From NCBI RefSeq assembly GCF_030704535.1, contig NC_081812.1, positions 18,609,501 to 18,673,500 of the forward strand: a DNA stretch of 64,000 nucleotides, given 5' to 3'. Source of the stretch: Vitis vinifera (Eukaryota; Streptophyta; Magnoliopsida; Vitales; Vitaceae). The translations under genes and the position numbers were made by a program. Shown here in pieces: positions 25,701 through 35,626 of the stretch. The notes beneath the pieces are model-generated. The model did no database searches and had not been told where the DNA came from. It saw only the letters and a list, made by a program, of their open reading frames with translations. Each line of letters begins with the position of its first letter. Within the stretch, counting starts at the first letter, position 1.

Positions 25701-26181
25701 TGAAATAAAATTGATTTATAAAAGTTGAAGTTATTTTTTTTATATATATGTTTTTTTAAATTAGTGAATTAAAACGACTTTTGTCAAATATTTAACTCTA
25801 TACCACCTATAAATATATATATAAAAGGATATTTGTAGAAGTCAAGAGAAATGAAATTAAATAAAAATGGGGAAAAAAAAAAGTGTACTCAAACACGCTT
25901 TTTTGCTTAGGTTTCATGTCCTATTTAACGTCTTCCTAAGTCTCATTTTCTTGTACGGAATTTGGCCTCCACACGTCACAAATTCAACCTAAATTCAATA
26001 AGGCCAATGATGAAATGATGAGCCCAAACCCAAATATCCTAATAAAAGTATCAACAATATAAAATTATAAGGCCCATATTGAATTAAAATTAAACCCAAA
26101 ACAAACATCAACAAACCAACATGCCCAAGTCTAAAAGTCCACAAACTTCAAATATCAATAAATCTAAATTAAACAAATCAA
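22724..26181. other. Promoter flank of phosphatase A and AT-rich intergenic DNA
   Basis: No gene seen. The flank from 23.28 kb onward is shared with the upstream flank of gene B; 22.8-23.28 kb is an AT-rich block I could not find there. P1BS-like motifs lie at 23561 and 23585. Poly(T)/poly(A) runs lie near 23811-23833 and 24598-24613. The rest is low-complexity AT-rich DNA. Confidence 0.5.
23561..23592. promoter_or_regulatory. Pair of P1BS-like (PHR1-binding) motifs upstream of phosphatase A
   Basis: GGATATAC (23561-23568) and GGATATTC (23585-23592) both fit GNATATNC, the phosphate-starvation motif bound by PHR1. They lie about 840-870 bases upstream of the gene A start. In AT-rich DNA such matches are common, so this is weak evidence. 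Confidence 0.3.
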
Positions 26182-26783
26182 ACAGATAATATCACTTCTT
26201 TGAAAAATTTTAAATTACATTGACCTTTATGATTATTAAAAATTAAATCGAATTGATGGATTTGATCAGATTTTCAATTTCACTCACGTTACTAAGGGTC
26301 ATACACTAAAATATTTTAAAATTACAAGGAGGAATCATTTTAAATGGTGAGAGAAAGAGAGAGCATTATACTAATCATAGTTATTCGCGAATCAAGCAAA
26401 TGATTACTAAAAGTCTAAAATTATCTTTACCCGAATGGTTGGCACGATGAGAAGACAAAATGGGAGGCGAAGACTTTTGTATACTAAATGCCCAAATAAT
26501 AATAAACTTATTCGGATGCTTGGCTGAGCTGAATTATGTTTATTTGATATAAATTATGAACAGAGATGCAGGTAATTGGCAGAATGCCTACGAAATACAA
26601 GTAGGCTTTTTTATTCCAAGCGGATACCAAAGAATCTGAATCCATGGGAAAAGGGAACTAAGAAAGGAGGAACATTTGAATCCGACAATTAATTGTTCCA
26701 GAATTCAACAACCACTAAAAATGGAGGCCTTCCTGAACAGAGCTCCCAATTCCATCCCTAGCTCACATCCTTTTACAGCTTAA

Positions 26784-28714
26784 TTAGTTACAGCCTGGTT
26801 CAGTTGCGAGGCTTTTCAACTTGACGGAGTCTGCGGCAACTGATTGGTCATCATCATTCCTATGCCACGTCCACTCCATCGTGTTCTCGTCCACCACATT
26901 CAACTGCCCATGTCCAAAGCTCGCCTCTCTGAAGAGTGAAATATCGGGTTTTGGGTCATTGTACCTGCAAAACCGAAAACAGTAGTTGGTAGAAATTAGA
27001 ATCAATACAATGAATTAATCTATGTGGGTAGTAGTGATGATAGAAGTTTAAGCAGCTTAATCACTTAGTCGCAAGGCCTTCTCTGTTGCCGCCGTCCCCA
27101 ATGGTTATATAGACTGGACCACACTTGTCAGTTTTGCCTTGATAAACTCGGTCCTACAGTAAATGAGAAGCAGAGACAAGGGAATTAATTCAATAGTGTG
27201 ATTTGATTGAGATATGGGTGTGGTTCGTGAAGATGGGGAGAAGGGAACTTACAAAGCGCTCATAAGCATGGACGTGGCCAGCAAAGACGACATCCACTCG
27301 AGCTTTATAAAGTATTTCTTCCATGGAGTCTCTCATTCCATCTGATTCTTCCTCACCCTGATGAGCGGAATTGGAGTTGTACCATGGGGCATGGAGCATC
27401 ACCACCAGCCAGGGGGTTCTCTTCCGATCAACTTTCCCCAAATCCGCTTGAAGCCACTTGTACTGGTCGGAGTCTGAGCCAAAGTCAGTGTAGGATCCCA
27501 ACACCACCACGTGAACTCCGGCAACTTCAAAGGAATAATAGAGGTTCGAAGTAGAGCCACTCTCCTCAAAGGGCATGTGCCATCTTGCATTGTAGGATGT
27601 GAACTTCTCCGGGTGGACAACGATGATTTTCTCAACATCGTGGTTGCCTGTCGCGGTCATCCAAGGCCTCTGGCTAGCCAGGGGCTCAACCAGCCGCCCA
27701 AAAGAGTCCCACAATGGCTGATAAAAATCTGCGTATGACAAGTCTCCGGCCAGAAGAAGCAAGTCGTAGTTGGATTTGGATATGTGGTCCAGGGTCGACT
27801 TTGTCCATTCCGTCTGTCCAAAATCACCTGTACATGCATGAAATGAAATCCAACCTGGTATCATCCATCCACAAAATGAACTGAAATTAAGATGTGGTGG
27901 CATACACGGACCTGCAACTGCAAGTCTGATGGGGAACTGAGAAGGTGGGGTTTTGAAGCTGAATTCGGGACCGGAGGAGCCACAGCGGTAGTAATATACA
28001 GTATTTGCGTTCAGTGGTCCAATGAGCACATCGTGAATTGTGCCCGATGTGTACGTGGCATACTTGTATGAACGGGTACTCCCGGTGGCAGAGCTGCCAA
28101 GTTCTCCTTGAACTGTACCATAATGTACCTCTGCAGGAGTTTCATCCTTGGTCATCCATGTTATTCTCATCTTGTCTGCTCCAGCCATAGATATACGCAC
28201 CTGAATCATATACGCAACAGCAAAATTTAGAGCTTTCATTTTTTTTATCGTCTCTCCCTTAAATTTAGACACATCACCCATGCATACTCATCAGTTGGCT
28301 ATTCTAAATTCATGCCAGTAGAAATTAGAATTCCCACCCCAAATTTCAATACCAAACAAAAGACTAGTTCACGAGACAATGAATTTGATCCACCCAACAC
28401 CCAACTTGCAGCCAACCTCAAAGTCAGCCCATCCAATCCCAACCCCCAAATCCTATTTTCCTAACCGCCAAACACCCTCCCTCACAACCCTGAACTCCCC
28501 CGCGTCTCAATGAATCAGAAAGTAAAACGAAGAAAAATTCAGGCAGAAACAACAAGATTGAAACCTGGTCCGGATGAGTGGGATCCTGATCTTCGTCGTC
28601 AAGGACGATATACATTTTCCGGGCCGGTGGGCGTTCATACGCCATACCAGTCCCAATTAGTTGTATAACCACCATGGCCAATGCCAGTAAACTAAACCAC
28701 GTCCTAACCGCCAT
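26784..28714 (-). CDS. Purple acid phosphatase B (PAP18/PAP22-like), tandem duplicate of A
   Basis: Same family and role as gene A. Exons: 28714-28565, 28200-27912, 27827-27253, 27153-27065, 26964-26784; each has exactly the length of its partner in gene A (150, 289, 575, 89 and 181 bases), giving 427 residues. The signal peptide (FSLLALAMVVIQLIGTGMA) and all seven metal ligands are kept at the same numbers (Asp148, Asp175, Tyr178, Asn208, His292, His331, His333). Differences from A are scattered: Arg for Lys at residue 4, DDEDQDPTHPDQ for DDDDQDPTHPEQ near residue 45, Phe for Cys at 222. No disabling change is seen. A TATA-like tract lies near 28766-28773. One P1BS-like motif (GGATATTC, 29295-29302) sits 581 bases upstream and matches one of the pair upstream of A. 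Confidence 0.93.
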
Positions 28715-29294
28715 AGCCACCAAGAAGAAGCAAGAGCGGTGGAGGAAAGAGGGAGGAGGAAGGGCCTATATAAGATAAAAATCACTTGACCCGTTTCTTT
28801 AGTTGTTTGAATTCTGGTGTTTAATTTTGAAATTGTTTATATGGCATATGTCATCATGGTCACGGTTGTAACGTTTCACGCAAATCCAGTGTCGTTCGGC
28901 TCTGGACATCTCCTTACTTTCCACGTAATAAATTTACGTGTTCACATGGTTAGTAATTTTGCCAATTCCAAAATGCGTGATTCATGCTTTTTCTGGAGGC
29001 TTATTTTTCATAAATTCTCATGGGGGCAAAAAGAGAATTCCATATTGAAAGATTTTAATTATTAAAAGTAAAAAGAGAAAAGGCAAGGATCATCATAAGT
29101 AATTATCAGATATTTATTTAATTTAATTATAAAGGCCTTTTTCTTTCATTACAACAAATAGTCAAACTTTACAAAGATTAAATGCGATAATATTGTAAAT
29201 TAAAAAAAGTAGAGAAAACATGGTGCCCAACCCTTGACTTTCCAAGCCCTTGTTAGTTAGAAAATGAGTTGGAAGTGCATATGATTACAAATTT

Positions 29295-29302
29295 GGATAT
29301 TC
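29295..29302. promoter_or_regulatory. P1BS-like motif upstream of phosphatase B
   Basis: GGATATTC fits GNATATNC and is the duplicated partner of the motif at 23585. The second motif of the left pair is not kept here. Confidence 0.3.
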
Positions 29303-29600
29303 CCTGCACATATGCTTATATTCCTTTCCCTATTTAAATTATTTGAAGTTAAGGATATAATTTTAAAGTAAAGGGAGGTGTGGACTCACATTATTCACGG
29401 GTGTTTGAGACTGAGGTTATGTGTCGGAAATGAACAACAATAAGTTTCTACTAAATGAATGAATGAAACTGTAATAATTAATTAATTAATCATATATATT
29501 AAAAAAAAATACAAGTCCATAAAATAATATTAAACAAATTACAAGAATATATATAAATGATGCATGAGAATCATGATACAATATTCAAATAATTAATTTA

Positions 29601-29728
29601 AAGGGTGTTTGGTACACGGGAATGGGGAGTCGGAATAAATATCTTATTTATTTCTATCTACTAAGAAATAGGAATGGAAACAAAATATTTATTTTCATTC
29701 CCTATTCCGGAGTACCAAACACCCCCTT
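29601..29728. mobile_element. Short MITE with 15-17 bp terminal inverted repeats
   Basis: A 128-bp element opens AAGGGTGTTTGGTAC and closes GTACCAAACACCCCCTT, which pair as inverted repeats. The inner halves also nearly pair (GGAATGGGGAGTCGGAATAA against the TTCCCTATTCCGG region), so the element can fold into a hairpin. It is non-coding. No clean target duplication is visible. It lies upstream of phosphatase B and I did not find it in the left segmental copy. Confidence 0.7.
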
Positions 29729-30882
29729 ATATTAATAGCAATTTTAAATATGTAATTTGAATTTATTTATTCATAATGTTGCAATTTGTTTACAAAATAT
29801 TTGATTTTATTTATAAGAAATGATTTTTATTTACCCTATTAAGAAAAAAAATATTAATTTTACAATTTTATTTTCAAAAATGTTTTAATCCAAATTTTAT
29901 TTTATTAAAAAAATCTACAAACTTAAAGAAAGATATTTACAAGTTCACAAAAAGGAATTACAACCAAATTTTATTTAAAATATTTTTTTGGATTTTATCT
30001 TAAAAAAATTCTTTATTATCAATTTATTTAGAGAAAGAATTTTTGGATTTTATGAAGAAGGAGATTAGTTTACCAATTTAAAAAAGAAAAAACTATTTCA
30101 ATTCAATTTTTATTTAAAAGGTTTTCAATTTCATCTAGAAAGAAGATTTTTGTAATTTATTTAAAAAGGGATTTTTACAAATTTCATTTAAAAATGCATT
30201 GATCTTTTTTTCAAATTTTATTTACGAAAATATTTTTAATCCAATTTATTGAGAAAATGATTTATACAACTGTAATTTATAAAAAAGATTCTCATCATAT
30301 TCTTATTAAAAAAATATTTAAGACCTCATTTTATAAAAATTAATTTAATTCCATTCTTATTAAGGAAAAATAGTTTTATTTAAAAATCAATTTTTGGATG
30401 ATCTTATTAAAATTAACTTTTTTGGATAATTTTATTTAAAAATATATTTTCTAGCTAATTTTTATTAAAAAAATAATTTCCAAATAGTTGTTATTAAAAG
30501 TCATTGTTTTGAAATTTTATTAAAAACAATTTTTTAGATTCCTGTAAAGATATTTGTCTAAATTTGATATTTTTCTGAATTTTTTATTAAGAAAACATTT
30601 TTTTTTGTTAAAAAAAAGAAAGAAAGAAAAACTATTATTTTATAAAAATGTGATTGTTGGACTGTTTTTTTATTATTATTATTAAAACAAAATTTCTAAA
30701 TTATCAAATATTTAACTTTGTATACGTCCAATATATATATATATATATAAAAGGATATGTACTCTTGTCAATAGAAATGAAACTAAATAAAAGTAAATAT
30801 GTACCTAAACAAACTTACAACAAGTTCAATGATCTCATTTTGTTTAAAGTTTCATGTCATATTTAACGTTTTTTTTAAGTCT

Positions 30883-32970
30883 ATAACTGATGTTCTTTAT
30901 TATACCAAAATACTTAATCCTAATACGTAGTAGTTATGGCCAAGAAAGGAAAAAAAACTATTACAACTTTTATAGTATTCTGTGTATCGTCCTTAGGGAC
31001 TGGTTTATAGAATTTGTCAATACAAGGATAAATGAATCACTTTTATTTAAATCTTGAAGTGAAAAGCAATATGAGAATTAACTTTTATGAAATGAAACTA
31101 AGAAAAAAATTAAATTAATAACAAGGCGAATATTGATTTTTTATTCAATTGATTCCAGTTTGTGGTTTTCCATAATCCTACTTAGGATATAGAAATTAGA
31201 GATAACAAAGGTCTTTTAAGTAATACGATCTTATGGTTTAAGGATTTTTGGCCGCTCATGATCAACTTAAGCTCTAAAATTCAACATTGCATCTGAAACC
31301 TAATTTTTCTTTTTAAAATAGACTTTTAAAACCATCATATAAATAAAATGAATTACTATTTTAAGATTTGACTTTTTAACTTTTATTCCTTGTAGTGTTG
31401 TTATGGGACAGATAACGATAGGAAAAATCATAATAATTAATGATAAAAAATCACCAAGAATCACTAATATCAGGTAATAACTTATTGTATCATTCCCTAA
31501 ACTAATTCACAAGGATAGAGTAAAAACAAAATTGATAAATTGTAACTCAAATAGTAATTAATTTCATTGTTATAACAATTTATTCATTGTCTCTTTAAAT
31601 TTCCTAATCCTTAGGTTTTCATGCTTTAAGCCCCAAAGTTGACTTTTAGCTTCTCATGGGAGTGATGTTACATGCACAATCCATAATAGAATAAAAATTC
31701 CTATTTTAAATCAAAAGAAACTAAAAGCAATATATTCAATAAAGAATAAAAGAAACAAATTGAAGTTCTTGTCTTCTTCCCCACAAAAATGTCAAACTCC
31801 TCAAAAGATCTCCAAAACCTTAGAACTAAGAGAGTTTATATAGTATCATCAATGACTTAATATGTGATACACTGATCACTTATTATACAAAAAAATCATA
31901 AACAACTTAAAAATTTTCAAAAGGTACAAGTTCTAAATGAGTACAAGACATTTTGAATTGGATGGAGACATTTGGAACTCATTTCGACGTGTCTTGGGGC
32001 TCAAATGCAATCACCAGTGGCTAAGTTCGAAATTTGGGTGAATTAGAAGTCAATTTCAAACTTATAAGTGAAAGAGAGAAGTCCAATTCAAAATCAAATG
32101 GCTGAGTTCGAAATGCACAGTGAATTTCAAACTCAACAACATTCTTCTTTGACCATTTTGCTTCAAACGTGTATAGCTTGCCCAAAATGGACTTTGGAAA
32201 GTGCTCCAAATTTCGTCTCAAAGTCAAAGTAGATGTTGCCACCAGATTTTGAGTTCCAAGTTTCCATACAAACTTGTTGAATTGGCTCATACCTCATTGT
32301 CCATGTTTACATGTCTTATTTCTTATTCCATAATGATCAATCCTCATATCCCAAACTTATGATATTTTCATCTTGCATTTCCTTAAATTCCATGATTCTT
32401 GACTCGTTCAATTTCTTATTTTCTCCTTGATATTTCAAAATCTAAAATGGTTTCATTTTGTGCCATTTTATTCTCTTAAATATGAGATAAATCTTCAAAA
32501 TAAAAGTTAAACTCATAGTTTGAAGCCATCATAAATCCTATCCTTTATTGTACCCTCATCGACATCTCCTTACATTGATTCAATAGCAGTTGGATTGTGA
32601 ACAAGAGCTGAAAGACGTTCAAGCTCAAAGCTACAGATTCTGTCATACTATATTCTATTTCTTTTAACTCTAGAGTTACTAACTTTCCTTTCAAGCAGAC
32701 TAAGAAGAAGAATGTAAGGTAGCAATTATGACTTCTTCCTTCTGGGCTTACTTGCCAAGTCCAATAGTAGCGGATTCTAGACCAGCAAACCATATTTAAT
32801 TAGGTGTTTCCTCTCCATTCTAGCTTTCTTAATAAGTCAGATCAATGCCTTAAGCTAAGAAAAACTTATAGCTTCGGATTTAGGTCAAATTGGGTTATTT
32901 GAGTGTCATTTTAGTTCACAAATCATATAAAATATGTGTCATTAGAGCACATGTTGGTTCTAATCAATCT
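30883..32970. mobile_element. About 2.09-kb insertion specific to the right segmental copy
   Basis: In the left copy CCTAAGTCT continues directly into CATTTTCTTG (near 25940). In the right copy the matching sequence is split by 2,088 bases, which marks an insertion after the duplication or a loss from the left copy. The piece has no intact coding frame and no terminal repeats I can define. The phrase GTGTATCGTCCTTAGGGACT near 30980 resembles sequence often found in decayed plant LTR elements. Class unknown. Confidence 0.45.
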
Positions 32971-35488
32971 CATTTTCTTCTATGAAATTTCATCCTCCAT
33001 GTGTCACAAATTCATTCTCAATTAACAAAATATCAATAATAGTATTGAAATGGACCCATGCAAAGCAAAAATGAATCCAAAGTAAATATCCAAAAATGTG
33101 TAAAGCCTAAAACAAATATTCAAACCCAAATTCAACAAGTCCGATGACGAAGTAATGAGCTCAAACCCAAATGAATAATCCCAACAAAAATATCAACAAT
33201 CTAAAATCATAAGGTCCCAAATCAATTAAAATCAAACTCAAAACAAACATCCAAAAACCAACATGCCCAAGGTTAAAAGTCCACAAACAATATCCAAAAT
33301 CCAAATATCAATAAATTTAAATTAAATAAATCAAAATCAAAATTATAGAACAAGCTTAAGATCAACATCTAATATACAAATTCTAAGTGAAACAAATATC
33401 TAAGCTCAATCAAGCAAACTCAACAAAATATGAACAATTAATATAGAAAGAAAAAATAAAATGAATAAATAAATAAGAAAATGAAAAAGAACAACTTACT
33501 CATTTCTTGAAGAAACTGTGGACGGGAGGTGGGAAGGAGTGGTAGTGGAGGTAAGGGAAAAAGAAGAAAGTAAAAAAAAAATGAAAATGGGTGAGGTGAG
33601 AGGAAGTGAGGGAAATATAGAGAAGCGAGAGAGGAGGGAGAGATCAAGGAAGTGAGGAAGAGGGGGGGAGCTGGCGGTGAGGTGTGAGTGGGAGAGAAAA
33701 ATGGGAGAAAGATAAGAAAGGAAAATGGACTTGAGGCAAATTTTGAGATCTACGAGTGGATAATGATTTCATAATTACAAAAGTTAATTAAAATCTCTAA
33801 ACCTTTATCTTATATGGTAATTAGTAATTAAAAAAATTACAACAAAATGAATTGAAAAGAAGGAGGCTGTAGACCACGTGATGATCATATTTTTTTTTTC
33901 TTTTTAAAATTTCATATGATTAAATTATGGGTATAAAAAGTAATTTTTTAGACAAATATGGATTGAAAATTTGGCCATTATACAATTAGAAGATAAAGCG
34001 TGTATAATGTTAATAAATTATTAATTTAATAGTTCGAGTGCATGAGCCATGAATTAAAAGATGGGAAAATATTAAGATATCATAATAGTATTTATCAAGG
34101 TTGAGATTAAGTCCTTGAACGAGTGTACAAGTAAATTAATAAAATTAGGATATAAATAATAAAAATTAAATATATATATATAATCTCTTCCGGCAAAGAG
34201 AGAGAAAAGTAGCAAGTTCCCTCGTGACACACAACACAAGTTATTGGAGTGACGCAACCAACAATCCAAACCAACGGCCTTAATTTCTAAACCCTTAGCC
34301 GTTGAGGGGAAAAAAGAAAATGAATTAAAAGAAAGATACATCTTAACCGTTCAAGTGATAGGGACTCCGTGGTGGACTCATTTCAGGGCATTTATTTGGT
34401 GGAATGAAGAATTAATATAGTGTGCTTTTAACCACATTTTCTTTGGTAAGTGGAATATTGTAATTGCAAATAACTTCAATTGTATTGCACCGACTATACA
34501 CCAACTATTGAAAGAAGGAAAAAAATTAATTTAGACCCTTAATTGAATGAGCTTAACTTGTTGAGTTAGTTCTCCAATCAATTCAACTCTTTTAAAATAG
34601 TATTGACCGTTTGCACTTACAATTTCAAAAATGCTTCCAATTCAAGGTCTAACCTTCTAATAACTTGTATACTCCTTCAAATCTCTATATAAGTCATTTT
34701 TTATAGGAAGTTTTGGCATAAAATGCATATTCATCCATTTAATGATAAAATATCATTTTTAAGCTCAGGTAAAGATAAAGGAAATTAGTTTTGAAGCACA
34801 TCAAAATATCTACACTGTAGTGTATCAGTGAAACCCATCTTACAATGTTTCTTAAGGTTGGTTTGAGAGTATTTTTAAAACACATTTTTAACCTAAAAAA
34901 ATGTTTTTGAAAAAAAAAATTATTATATAACAAAATTTTAAAAATTTGAAAAATCACTTATTCTACTAAAAAATCACTTGTTATGTTTTTTAAAGAAACA
35001 TTTAATAGACGTTTCTCCTAAAAATATTTTTCGTAAAAATGCTGCAAGTAAAAACATTATTAAATACGCTCTTAGATACCTTAAGTCTTTGTATCATCAT
35101 TTTCTTCATATCATTTGAATTTCTCATAAAAACATTTTAACTTTCTTTGGAAATTATCATTCAAACATGAAAACTTCCTTTGATTTAAATTTGCTAGTAT
35201 ACTTAATCTTGTTTTGTAATTTTGTAATTTTGTAATTATTGTCATATAAATTAAATATATAATAAGGGCAAACTTATTATTCATCACATAAAAAAATAAT
35301 AATAATTTCTCGAGGTTAACAACAAAATTTGAATAGAAGTTCAAACTCATCCTTTAATTTCTTCATTTCTTTTTTTTTTTCCCCTCCCATATTTCCCCTT
35401 ATTCTATCTGATCTCATACTTCCCTTGAGCTTTCTGATTCCAAACATACAGACCAGAGAGGATGACTTTTACATGGTCATTGCTGAAA

Positions 35489-35496
35489 GCATATCC
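35489..35496. promoter_or_regulatory. P1BS-like motif in the phosphatase C promoter
   Basis: GCATATCC fits GNATATNC. It lies 138 bases upstream of the ATG and about 60 bases upstream of the TATA tract, where a real PHR1 site would be expected. Confidence 0.4.
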
Positions 35497-35555
35497 AAAA
35501 TTATGCCAATGCATCTTCCTTGACGCCATTGCTATCCAATTATTTATGTCTTATA

Positions 35556-35572
35556 TTTATATATATATATAT
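35556..35572 (+). promoter_or_regulatory. TATA tract of phosphatase C
   Basis: A TTTATATATATATATAT run ends 55 bases before the ATG; it gives a short 5' UTR starting near 35595. Confidence 0.45.
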
Positions 35573-35597
35573 CCACTCCCAGACTCAGGAGTATACG

Positions 35598-35605
35598 GCA
35601 TATGC
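35598..35605. promoter_or_regulatory. Second P1BS-like motif, at the start of phosphatase C
   Basis: GCATATGC also fits GNATATNC and is a perfect palindrome 22 bases before the ATG, probably within the 5' UTR. Confidence 0.3.
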
Positions 35606-35626
35606 CTTAATTTGCAGACAACAAAT

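Larger units (their letters stand above)
20037..26181. repeat. Segmental duplication, left copy (contains phosphatase gene A)
   Basis: This segment is repeated at about 26182-33335 in the same orientation. Matching blocks, in order, are the 3' flank (20.04-20.56 kb with 26.19-26.56 kb), the whole phosphatase gene, the promoter flank (23.28-23.48 kb with 29.02-29.2 kb), the AT-rich stretch (24-25.8 kb with 29.5-30.7 kb) and the end block (25.9-26.18 kb with 32.97-33.33 kb). The gene body is nearly identical; the flanks are clearly more diverged. Boundaries are by eye, within about 50 bases. Confidence 0.75.
26182..33335. repeat. Segmental duplication, right copy (contains phosphatase gene B)
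   Basis: Same-orientation partner of 20037-26181. It is longer because about 2.09 kb (30883-32970) is absent from the left copy at the matching place, and it lacks one 66-bp unit and several AT-rich blocks. Confidence 0.75.
33336..35626. other. Intergenic DNA and promoter of phosphatase C
   Basis: No gene seen. A purine-rich tract covers 33530-33700. A TA-rich tract lies near 34170-34182. The stretch 34855-35075 is AT-rich with weak inverted symmetry. The final 150 bases hold the promoter of phosphatase C. Confidence 0.5.

Noticed and set aside
34855-35075. Possible MITE with weakly inverted ends (GAGAGTATTTTTAAAACAC / AATACGCTCTTA)
   Set aside because: The inverted symmetry is weak and the AT richness makes chance pairing likely; no target duplication found.
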